From positions 1 to 9,025 of the forward strand of contig SYID01000052.1 of NCBI GenBank assembly GCA_005798925.1: 9,025 bases of DNA. The letters run 5' to 3'. The notes beneath the pieces were generated by a model. That model did not search any database. It was not told the DNA's origin and saw nothing but the letters and a program-made list of their open reading frames with translations. The position numbers and the translations under genes were made by a program. The stretch is from Verrucomicrobiota bacterium. GTDB taxonomy: Bacteria; Verrucomicrobiota; Verrucomicrobiia; Opitutales; UBA953. Of the stretch, positions 1-5,862 are shown piece by piece (the stretch's first letter is position 1; each line of letters begins with the position of its first letter).

Positions 1-398
1 CGCTCGACCCGAAGAAGACCTACGTCATCGAATTCTGGGCGACCTGGTGCCCGCCTTGCGTGGCCTCGATCCCGCACCTCGCGGAACTGCAGGCCAAGCT
101 CAAGCCCGACGGCGTGCAGGTCATCAGCATCCACGTCTCCTCGGGGGTCGAAGCCGCCGACGCCTACGTCCGCAAGAACACCAAGCAGATGGACTACACC
201 GTCGCCAAGGACACCAATGGCGCGATGGGCAAGGCCTGGATGGACGCGGCCGGCCAGAACGGCATCCCGTGCAGCTTCGTCGTCGCCGGCGGCAAGATCG
301 CCTACATCGGCCACCCGATGTCCCTCTCGGACGAGAAGATCCGCGGCTTCATCGCCGAAGCCAAGGCCGCCGCTCCCGCCGCTCCGGCCAAGAAATAA
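1..398 (+). CDS. TlpA-like thioredoxin-fold protein, 5' truncated
   Basis: The reading frame is open from base 3 at the window edge to a TAA at 396-398, so the N-terminus, including any signal peptide, is missing. The visible part is a thioredoxin fold. The active site reads WATWCPPC, with cysteines at visible residues 16 and 19. It is followed by the helix IPHLAEL, and near the end by NGIP, which carries the cis-proline loop, and a FVVAGGKIAYIGHP strand-turn. It ends in an Ala/Pro/Lys-rich tail with no further domain. By family knowledge such TlpA/ResA-like proteins reduce or exchange disulfides outside the cytoplasm. The GTG at 60 is internal, because the active site lies upstream of it. 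The next gene is a clear paralogue (shared IPHL-EL, M-Y-VA, W--AA--NGIP, FVVA-GKIA--GHP), pointing to a tandem duplication. The fold is certain; substrate and partner are not. Confidence 0.85.
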   Translation, partial: LDPKKTYVIEFWATWCPPCVASIPHLAELQAKLKPDGVQVISIHVSSGVEAADAYVRKNTKQMDYTVAKDTNGAMGKAWMDAAGQNGIPCSFVVAGGKIAYIGHPMSLSDEKIRGFIAEAKAAAPAAPAKK

Positions 399-430
399 GC
401 GGTCGGCGATTAGCGGTTAGGGAAAACTGC

Positions 431-463
431 CTCGAGGTAGGGTCGGGACCGCGTCACCACCTA
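431..463 (+). repeat. REP-like element, copy A
   Basis: The head CTCGAGGTAGGG (431-442) is followed by an imperfect hairpin with loop CGC at 450-452. Pairs are 449-453, 448-454, 447-455, 445-457, 443-459, 442-460 and 441-461, with mismatches at 446/456 and 444/458. The loop starts 19 nt after the first base of the head, as in the other three copies. This is the most decayed hairpin of the set. Confidence 0.65.
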
Positions 464-468
464 GCTGT

Positions 469-502
469 CTCGAGGTAGGGGCGCGACGGTGTCGCGACCT
501 TA
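469..502 (+). repeat. REP-like element, copy B
   Basis: The head CTCGAGGTAGGG (469-480) is identical to copy A. The hairpin has CGCGAC (482-487) pairing with GTCGCG (491-496) around loop GGT (488-490). After one mismatch (481/497) the stem continues with GG/CC, a G-T pair, A-T and T-A out to 476/502. It could fold in RNA downstream of the first gene and weaken readthrough, but it has no U-tract, so I do not call it a terminator. Confidence 0.75.
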
Positions 503-510
503 GAAGAATA

Positions 511-544
511 CACGGACGCGTCGCCGACGCTTCCCTACCTCAAG
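511..544 (-). repeat. REP-like element, copy C (inverted)
   Basis: Read on the minus strand, the head is CTTGAGGTAGGG (544 to 533). A hairpin follows with GCGTC/GACGC around loop GGC (525-523), a single mismatch (517/531), then three more pairs (514-516 with 532-534). The loop offset from the head is again 19 nt. Copies B and C face each other with 8 bp between them and their heads outermost, an arrangement like the paired REP units (BIMEs) of enterobacteria. The two heads could also pair with each other. Confidence 0.72.
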
Positions 545-604
545 TCGCCCGATCCGACCATCCGGTCTCCGGTTCCCCCTGGGCGTTGCTCCCTCCCGCC
601 ACCT

Positions 605-637
605 GCCACCCGGGGCCGCCACCCGCCACCTGAAGCG
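605..637 (+). repeat. 33-bp GCCACC-rich repeat, copy 1
   Basis: These 33 bp match 1942-1974 with one difference (C versus T). The block is built from GCCACC words around a central CGGGG and ends in CACCTGAAGCG. An extra GCCACC word lies just before this copy. CTCATCC follows shortly after both copies, so the similarity extends weakly beyond the block. The two copies sit in equivalent places, between a TlpA-type gene and the next start codon. Confidence 0.8.
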
Positions 638-645
638 TGCCTCAT

Positions 646-693
646 CCATTCAGCCCTCCATTCAGTCCTCAACGCAGGCCTCCACTCAGTCCT
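646..693 (+). repeat. 12-bp tandem repeat, four units
   Basis: There are four consecutive 12-mers: CCATTCAGCCCT, CCATTCAGTCCT, CAACGCAGGCCT and CCACTCAGTCCT. Units 1, 2 and 4 are close; unit 3 is diverged. The array lies 63 bp before the ATG at 757, in sequence I regard as non-coding. Its length is a multiple of three, so it does not break the incidental open frame. Confidence 0.75.
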
Positions 694-756
694 CCGCCCT
701 CTGTCATCCGTCCTCTTGCCTCCCGTCCGCCCTTCCCCTATTCCTCCCCCATCCCC

Positions 757-1884
757 ATGCGCGCCCTGCTCCTGCTGCTGCTCTCGGCCACCCTTTCCGC
801 CGCCGGACTCAAAGTCGGCGACCCGGCTCCGGCCACGCGCCCCGAGGCGATGCTCCAAGGAGAAGCGGTGAAGGACTTCAAGAAAGGCGAGGTCTACGTC
901 TTCGAATGCTGGGCGAGCTGGTGCGGTCCGTGCATCGCCGCCATCCCGCACCTGAACGAACTGCACAAGCAGATGGGCAAGAAAGGCGTCGTCATCACCG
1001 GCGTCAACGTCTGGGAGGGCGAACGCGACGCGGCCTCGGCCCGGCGCGCCAAGGATTTCCTGAAGAACCAAGGCGAGAAGATGTCCTACCGCGTCGCGCT
1101 CGGCGGCAAGGCCTTCATCAAGGACTGGCTCGAGGCCGCCGAGGTGAACGGCATCCCGCACGCCTTCGTGGTCGCCGAAGGCAAGATCGCCTGGACCGGC
1201 CACCCCGGACAGCTCACCGCCGAGATGCTCGGCGACATCCTCACGGGCACGCCCCTCGCCGCCGCCCCGCCGATCGCCGATAAGATCCCGCAGCGCCGCC
1301 TGAGCAAGCCCGCCCTCCCCGCCGGCACCGCCCCCAACGACCCGGAGATGGCCGCCGCCCAGGCGAAGCTCGACGCGCTCTCCGAAGCGATGCGTCGCCG
1401 TGATTACGATGCGGCGGAAAAAGCCCTGCCCGCCGCCGCCGGCGTACTCCCGCCGCAGGAGGGCAAGGAACTCCGCGAGTCGATCGAAGCGCAGATCGGC
1501 CTGGCCCGCGGCGACCCGACGAAATTCTACGCGCAGCTGGCCAAGCTGGCCGAAGAGGAGTTCGACGACGCGGAAGCGATGAACGAGATCGCCTGGCGCC
1601 TGCTCACGATGAAGGCCTTCGAGGGCAAGCGCAACCTGGCCCTCGCCGAGAAATGCGCGGTGCAGTCGGTGAAGCTCACGAAGGAAGCGCACTCCGACAA
1701 GCTCGACACGCTCGCCCGCCTCCGCTGGCTTCAGGGCAGGAAGGAAGAGGCCATCCGCCTGCAGGTCAAGTCCGTCGACCAGGCCGAGCCCGACGAGATG
1801 AAGGCCGCCCTGCAGAAGACCCTCGATGCGATGCTCAAAGGCGTGCTGCCCCCGGCCGACGACGAGGAAGAGCTCGGCCGCTGA
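757..1884 (+). CDS. Exported TlpA-like thioredoxin with C-terminal TPR-like domain
   Basis: This 375-residue protein begins with a short, strongly hydrophobic signal peptide (MRALLLLLLSATLSAAG, residues 1-17) that fixes the start at the ATG at 757. A longer open frame from 637 would bury the signal behind repeat-derived sequence. Residues 18-165 are a thioredoxin/TlpA domain with VFECWASWCGPC. The redox cysteines are 56 and 59, with an additional Cys51, and the cis-Pro is in NGIP (Pro134). Residues about 195-360 are alpha-helical and look like TPR repeats (NEIAWRLLTMKAFEG, then LDTLARLRWLQGRKEEAIRLQ). The C-terminus is acidic. Proteins of this build are common in Planctomycetes and Verrucomicrobia. 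The role is inferred as extracytoplasmic disulfide reduction, with the helical part binding a partner. It is a paralogue of the gene ending at 398 but has CGPC rather than CPPC and the added C-terminal domain. No Shine-Dalgarno sequence precedes the start. Confidence 0.9.
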   Translation: MRALLLLLLSATLSAAGLKVGDPAPATRPEAMLQGEAVKDFKKGEVYVFECWASWCGPCIAAIPHLNELHKQMGKKGVVITGVNVWEGERDAASARRAKDFLKNQGEKMSYRVALGGKAFIKDWLEAAEVNGIPHAFVVAEGKIAWTGHPGQLTAEMLGDILTGTPLAAAPPIADKIPQRRLSKPALPAGTAPNDPEMAAAQAKLDALSEAMRRRDYDAAEKALPAAAGVLPPQEGKELRESIEAQIGLARGDPTKFYAQLAKLAEEEFDDAEAMNEIAWRLLTMKAFEGKRNLALAEKCAVQSVKLTKEAHSDKLDTLARLRWLQGRKEEAIRLQVKSVDQAEPDEMKAALQKTLDAMLKGVLPPADDEEELGR

Positions 1885-1900
1885 GCAGGCCTTCCACGAC

Positions 1901-1933
1901 ACGGATGCGATATCATCGCATCCCTACCTGATG
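1901..1933 (-). repeat. REP-like element, copy D (inverted)
   Basis: Read on the minus strand, the head is CATCAGGTAGGG (1933 to 1922). Then comes a perfect 9-bp stem, GGATGCGAT/ATCGCATCC (1903-1911 with 1915-1923), around a 3-nt loop (1912-1914). The loop offset of 19 nt equals that of copies A-C, while the stem sequence is entirely different. It begins 16 bp after the stop of the TlpA/TPR gene and could fold in its 3' UTR, but no T-run follows. Confidence 0.75.
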
Positions 1934-1941
1934 CCACTCCC

Positions 1942-1974
1942 GCCACCCGGGGCTGCCACCCGCCACCTGAAGCG
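1942..1974 (+). repeat. 33-bp GCCACC-rich repeat, copy 2
   Basis: This is the near-identical partner of 605-637, with one mismatch over 33 bp. It follows REP-like copy D by 8 bp, in a 239-bp intergenic region that otherwise holds only the word CCGGTTCCCCC (2044-2054) and a 7-bp tandem repeat just before the next gene. Confidence 0.8.
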
Positions 1975-2092
1975 ACTCATCCGCTCAAAGGGAGACCGGA
2001 AACCGGAAAGTATGCTTCGGTCATAGACACCCTCGCCAATCATCCGGTTCCCCCAAGGTGCCCCCTTTGAGTCCTGCCTCTCCCTATGCTCG

Positions 2093-2120
2093 ATACTCCA
2101 TACTCAATACTCCATACTCT
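2093..2120 (+). repeat. 7-bp tandem repeat, four units
   Basis: There are four consecutive heptamers of the form ATACTCN (last base C, A, C, T), with a degenerate fifth unit (ATGCTCG) just before them. The array ends 3 bp before the ATG at 2124, in the place where a ribosome binding site would normally lie. It contains no purine-rich Shine-Dalgarno-like run. Confidence 0.8.
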
Positions 2121-2123
2121 CGT

Positions 2124-3386
2124 ATGCTCCCCCGCCGCGACTTCCTGAGACTCTCCGCCCTCGCCTCGCTCGGCGCCGTCGCCGGCTGCGCGACCACGCC
2201 GGCCGCCGCCCGCGTCCGCCCGATCACCCGCGGGCCGAAGTTCCACTGGCGCGGCTACTACGACAAGTTCCTGTTCTCGGCCGACGACCGCCACGTGCTC
2301 GCCAACGAAGTGGACTTCCTCGGCCGCTCGCCGACGACGGCCGACTCGATCCGCGTCGGGATGGTCGACACGCAGGACGGCGACCGCTGGATCGACCTCG
2401 GCGGCTCCAACGCCTGGAACTGGCAGCAGGGTTGCATGCTCCAATGGGTCCCGGGCTCGGACCGTGACGTGGCCTGGAACGACCGCGAAGGCGGGCGGTT
2501 CGTGACGCGCGTCCTCGACGTGAAGTCCGGCCGCACGCGCACCCTGCCCCATCCGTTCTATACGTTCAGCCCCGACGGCAAGACGGCCTTCGCGCCGGAC
2601 TTCGCCCGCCTCGACGTCACCCGCCCCGGCTACGGCTACGCGACCGGAGCCGAACGCGACCCGTGGAAACTCGTCAAGGCCCCGGACGACGTCGGCATCT
2701 GGCGCATGGACATGGCCACGGGCAGACAGCGCCTGCTGTTCTCCCTCGCCGACGCGGCGAAGATCCCCTTCACGGGTCCGTCCGCCGCCGCCTTCAAGCC
2801 GGACTCGGTCCATTGGTTCAACCACCTGCTCTGCAACACGGACGGCACCCGCCTCTTCTTCCTGCATCGCTGGAAGACCCCGGGCGACAAGGCCGGCTTC
2901 CGCACGCGCGCCCTGACGATGTCCGTCGACGGCGGCAAGGTCCACGTGATGGATCCCAACGGCGGCACGTCGCACTTCGTCTGGCGCGACCCGCAACACA
3001 TCTTCGCCTGGGCCTGGCACCCCTCGCACGGCGAACGTTTCTACCTCTACAAGGACCTCTCCGACGAGGTGACCGTCGTGGGCAAGGAGAAGATGCCGGC
3101 CAACGGCCACAACACCTACGTGCCGAACACGAACAACGAATGGGTGCTCAACGACACCTACCCGCAGGGGCCCGAGAAGCTGCAGCGGCCTTATGTCTAC
3201 CATATCCCGACCGACCGCCGGATCGAGGTCGGCGCGTTCCCCTCTCCCGCCGACATCGTCGGCAAGGAGTGGCGCTGCGACACGCACCCGTCGGCCAGCC
3301 GCAGCGGCCGCCAGTTCTGCTTCGACTCCGCCCATGCCGAGGGCCGGCAGGTCTACGTGGCCGATATCGCCGACCTGCTCCGCTGA
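2124..3386 (+). CDS. Tat-type lipoprotein, oligogalacturonate lyase-like beta-propeller (PL22-like)
   Basis: This is a 420-residue protein. The N-terminus MLPRRDFLRLSALASLG has twin arginines at residues 4-5, a hydrophobic stretch, and a lipobox AVAGC with Cys22. The ATG at 2124 is chosen because an upstream ATG at 2058 would only add tandem-repeat-encoded residues before the signal. The mature part has propeller-like blades (FSADDRHVLANEVDF, FYTFSPDGKTAF, NTDGTRLFFLHRW). Further blocks I associate with oligogalacturonate-lyase-like proteins are AWNWQQGCMLQW (97-108), HWFNHLL (230-236), GTSHFVWRDP (281-290), GHNTY with NDTYP (328-347), and CDTHPSASRSG with DSAHAEGRQ (386-409). In PL22 lyases histidines bind Mn2+ and act in catalysis. 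Several histidines here lie in the conserved blocks, but I cannot align them residue by residue. A lipid-anchored sugar-acid lyase or glycan-binding propeller is inferred. No other carbohydrate genes are nearby. Confidence 0.75.
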   Translation: MLPRRDFLRLSALASLGAVAGCATTPAAARVRPITRGPKFHWRGYYDKFLFSADDRHVLANEVDFLGRSPTTADSIRVGMVDTQDGDRWIDLGGSNAWNWQQGCMLQWVPGSDRDVAWNDREGGRFVTRVLDVKSGRTRTLPHPFYTFSPDGKTAFAPDFARLDVTRPGYGYATGAERDPWKLVKAPDDVGIWRMDMATGRQRLLFSLADAAKIPFTGPSAAAFKPDSVHWFNHLLCNTDGTRLFFLHRWKTPGDKAGFRTRALTMSVDGGKVHVMDPNGGTSHFVWRDPQHIFAWAWHPSHGERFYLYKDLSDEVTVVGKEKMPANGHNTYVPNTNNEWVLNDTYPQGPEKLQRPYVYHIPTDRRIEVGAFPSPADIVGKEWRCDTHPSASRSGRQFCFDSAHAEGRQVYVADIADLLR

Positions 3387-3452
3387 GGGCTCACGCCGAC
3401 GCCGCGGAGTCCCTGCTTCCCATCCGGCGCGGACTCCCGCATAGTCCCCACG

Positions 3453-4877
3453 ATGGCCACCCGCAGCGCCTTGGAGCGAGCCCGCTCCGCCCTCCACCTC
3501 CGCCTCCTGGCCGCCCAGCGCCGCCTGACGAAGGACCGGCGCGGCGCGGTCATCGTCCTCGGCGGTGACGACCGGCTCGCGGCCTCCGAACTCGCCAACC
3601 AGCTGACGGAATGGTTCGACGCCCGCACGGTGCGCATCTGCGCCCCGGACGACGGCGCCGCCGAGGGCCGGCCGTTCCTCTGGCCCTACTGGCAGGATGT
3701 CCCGGCCCAGGGACGCATCACCATCGTGGTCGGCGACTGGCTCACCCGCACGACGATCGCCGCGGCCCGCGAGGAACTCGCCGGCGAAAGCCTCCGCGCC
3801 CGCCTGAAGTCCCTCCGCGCGTTCGAGGAACTGCTCGCCGCCGACGGGACCGCGGTCGTGAAGGTCTGGCTGGAGACGCCTGAGAAGACGCTCCGTCGTC
3901 GCCTCCGCGACGCCGAAGACACCGACGCCGAAGGCTGGGTGGTCACGGACGAAGACCTGCTGCTGGCGAAGAAGAGCAGCCTGGGCCTCGCCCGCGCCCT
4001 GCGCGCGCAAGGGAGCGGCAAGAACCTGCCATGGAAGGTCGTCATCGGCGGCGCCGAGACGAAACTCCGCGACCTGCACGCCGGTCTCGTCATCGCCGCC
4101 CAGCTCAACCAAGCCTCGCGCCGGCGCCCCGCCGTCGCGGCGAAGAAGCCGAGCGGCCGGCCGCGCGGGCTGCTCGAAAGCGCCGCCCCGCACCCGACCT
4201 TGGACAAGAAAGGCTACGGCCAGCAGATGGCCAAGCTGCAGGCCCGGCTAGGCCGGCTGTCCCGGCTGGCCGCCCAGAAAGGCGTCGCGACCGTGGTGGT
4301 GCTCGAAGGACCCGACGCGGCGGGCAAGGGCGGCGCGATCCGCCGCCTCTGCGGCCAGCTCGACGCGGCCCACTACCGGGTGCACCCCACGCCGGCGCCG
4401 ACACCCGAGGAGAAGGCCCGTCACTACCTCTGGCGCTTCTGGAACAAGGTGCCCGCGCCCGGCCGCCTGGCCGTCTTCGACCGTTCCTGGTTCGGCCGGG
4501 TGATGGTCGAACGCGTCGAGGGTTTCGCCAAGGAGGCCGAATGGGCCCGCGCCTACGGCGAGATCAATGACTTCGAAGCCCGGCTCGCCGAGGCGGGGAC
4601 GATCGTGCTCAAGCTCTGGATCAACATCTCGAAGGCGGAGCAGCTGCGCCGCTTCCGCTCCCGCGAGGACTCCCCGCACAAGCGGCATAAGATGACGGCC
4701 GAAGATTACCGGAACCGGAAGAAGTGGGACGCCAACCTGCGCGCCGCCGAAGACATGATCGCCCGCACCGACACCCCGCACGCGCCGTGGATCGTGGTCT
4801 CGGGCGACGACAAGCGCTACGCCCGCGTGGCGACCCTCAAGGCCGTCTGCCGCGCGCTGTCCGACCGTCTCGACTGA
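3453..4877 (+). CDS. pap: Polyphosphate:AMP phosphotransferase, two-domain class II PPK2
   Basis: This 474-residue cytoplasmic kinase matches the tandem-domain PPK2 enzymes (about 475-500 residues), which phosphorylate AMP to ADP using polyphosphate. The C-terminal domain (about 230-474) is intact. It has Walker A GPDAAGKGG (286-294), LWRFWNKVPAPG before the Walker B-type FDRSWFGR (342-349), and the basic lid RFRSREDSPHKRHK (400-413). The N-terminal domain (about 1-215) keeps the fold but has lost key residues. The P-loop position reads GGDDRLAA (37-44) with no GK, and VVGDWLTR (92-99) replaces FDRSW-GR. It is therefore probably structural or regulatory, with catalysis in the C-terminal half. 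The domains are joined by a basic linker (about 216-235). The start ATG has no Shine-Dalgarno sequence. The last 41 bp overlap the convergent mutY gene. The family call is firm; AMP as substrate follows from the two-domain architecture. Confidence 0.9.
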   Translation: MATRSALERARSALHLRLLAAQRRLTKDRRGAVIVLGGDDRLAASELANQLTEWFDARTVRICAPDDGAAEGRPFLWPYWQDVPAQGRITIVVGDWLTRTTIAAAREELAGESLRARLKSLRAFEELLAADGTAVVKVWLETPEKTLRRRLRDAEDTDAEGWVVTDEDLLLAKKSSLGLARALRAQGSGKNLPWKVVIGGAETKLRDLHAGLVIAAQLNQASRRRPAVAAKKPSGRPRGLLESAAPHPTLDKKGYGQQMAKLQARLGRLSRLAAQKGVATVVVLEGPDAAGKGGAIRRLCGQLDAAHYRVHPTPAPTPEEKARHYLWRFWNKVPAPGRLAVFDRSWFGRVMVERVEGFAKEAEWARAYGEINDFEARLAEAGTIVLKLWINISKAEQLRRFRSREDSPHKRHKMTAEDYRNRKKWDANLRAAEDMIARTDTPHAPWIVVSGDDKRYARVATLKAVCRALSDRLD

Positions 4878-5862
4878 GCCACTCGCCGAGCCAACGCCGG
4901 TGCGGTCCGCTCAGCGCGGCGCCGCCCAGTCCAGCGGCGTCGACCCACTCGAGCTCCGTATCCCGGGCCCAGCGCCGGAGGTCCGCGGCCGTGGGTTCGA
5001 ACGCGTGCAGCTTCTCTTCGTAGGTGACGGCGCCGATGGTGCGTCTTCGCACGAGCGCGGGCTCTCCGTCCGGCGCGAGGCCGACGGAAGCCACGACGGG
5101 GATCTCCGCCATGCCGGCGAGCCGCCTGGCCGCGGCCGGATTGCGTCGCAGCAGGACCTTGCCCGCGCGCATGACCAGCGCGCGGTCCACGACGGCCTCC
5201 TTCCGCTCCTTGGAGACGAACCGCGGCAACGTGGCGGCGTCGCCCTTCGCCTTGGCGTCGCACCACCCGGCCAGCGGGCAACGTCCGCAGTCCGGCCCGC
5301 CTTTGCGGCAGACCGTGGCGCCGAGTTCCATCATCGCCTGGTTGAAGTCCCCGGGACGCTTCGGGTCGACGAGTTCGGCGGCCCGCGCGGCGAAGTGCTT
5401 CGCGGCCGAGGAAGCGTCGCGCAGACTGGCCCGCACGCCGTCGAGCCGGGCGAGGACGCGCACGACGTTGCCGTCGACGACCGCGACGGGTTCGCCGAAC
5501 GCGATGCTGGCGATCGCCGCGGCGGTATAGGGCCCGACGCCCTTGAACTCGCGCCACTCGGCGGCGGTCCGCGGCGGCCGCGCCAAGGCGGCCACCTGAC
5601 GCGCGAGGCTCAGGAGGTTACGGGCCCGCGAATAATACCCGAGGCCGGCCCAGAGGGCGAGGACCTCCGCCTCGTCGGCCTGGGCGAGGTCCCGGAAGTC
5701 CGGCCACCGGGCGGTCCATTTCTCGAAGTAAGGGATCGCGGTGGCGATCTGGGTCTGCTGGCACATCAGCTCGGAGACCACGGTGCGGTAGGCCGAGATT
5801 TCCGACCGCCAGGGCATCGGCCGCCGGTGCCGGCCGAACCAGGCCAAAAGCGCCCGGCGCAT
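4837..5862 (-). CDS. mutY: A/G-specific adenine glycosylase MutY
   Basis: MutY removes adenine mispaired with 8-oxoguanine, preventing G-to-T transversions. The 341-residue protein has the full set of family marks. These are VSELMCQQTQIA with catalytic Glu31, LWAGLGYYSRARNL, the helix-hairpin-helix FKGVGPYTAAAIASIAF (106-122), VVDGNVVRVLARL with the catalytic Asp130, and an iron-sulfur loop Cys-X6-Cys-X2-Cys-X5-Cys (residues 185, 192, 195, 201). The C-terminal third, from about 215, corresponds to the NUDIX-like 8-oxoG recognition domain. The ATG at 5862 gives MRRALLAWFGRHRRPMPWR, the usual MutY N-terminus. Upstream ATGs at 5904 and 5952 would add a low-complexity Pro/Ala extension. The stop lies inside the 3' end of pap. 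It is transcribed divergently from the RNase HIII gene. Confidence 0.95.
   Translation of the reverse strand: MRRALLAWFGRHRRPMPWRSEISAYRTVVSELMCQQTQIATAIPYFEKWTARWPDFRDLAQADEAEVLALWAGLGYYSRARNLLSLARQVAALARPPRTAAEWREFKGVGPYTAAAIASIAFGEPVAVVDGNVVRVLARLDGVRASLRDASSAAKHFAARAAELVDPKRPGDFNQAMMELGATVCRKGGPDCGRCPLAGWCDAKAKGDAATLPRFVSKERKEAVVDRALVMRAGKVLLRRNPAAARRLAGMAEIPVVASVGLAPDGEPALVRRRTIGAVTYEEKLHAFEPTAADLRRWARDTELEWVDAAGLGGAALSGPHRRWLGEWLSRDGRTARGRRP

Larger units (their letters stand above)
399..756. other. Repeat-rich intergenic region, 358 bp
   Basis: I see no gene here. In order it holds three copies of a head-plus-hairpin REP-like element (431-544), a stretch with the word CCGGTTCCCCC (569-579) that recurs at 2044-2054, a GCCACC-rich block (605-637) that recurs at 1942-1974, a 12-bp tandem repeat (646-693), and a strongly pyrimidine-rich leader (about 694-756) running up to the next ATG. 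The open frame from 637 to the ATG at 757 translates to Pro/Ser-rich low-complexity sequence made by these repeats. I do not regard it as coding. No convincing -35/-10 pair was seen. Confidence 0.7.

Noticed and set aside
431..544. CRISPR-like array
   Set aside because: The repeats are short, partly inverted and unevenly spaced, with no spacers of constant length and no cas genes. The REP-like reading fits better.
637..756. In-frame 40-codon extension of the TlpA/TPR gene
   Set aside because: It would place Pro/Ser-rich repeat-derived residues before a good signal peptide, and it starts at the end of a repeat block.
535..1902. Minus-strand open frame of 455 codons
   Set aside because: It is antisense to the TlpA/TPR gene, whose domains and signal peptide are clear. 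The minus-strand product is low-complexity and includes translated repeat DNA.
3406..3437. Inverted repeat GGAGTCC/GGACTCC after the lipoprotein gene as a terminator
   Set aside because: The arms are only 7 bp with an 18-nt loop and no T-run follows. It could be chance in GC-rich DNA.
2040..4193. Minus-strand open frame of 717 codons
   Set aside because: It lies antisense to the lipoprotein gene and the first half of pap, runs through a repeat-filled gap, and encodes Gly/Ala/Arg/Val-rich sequence with no motif. Such frames arise in high-GC DNA opposite real genes.
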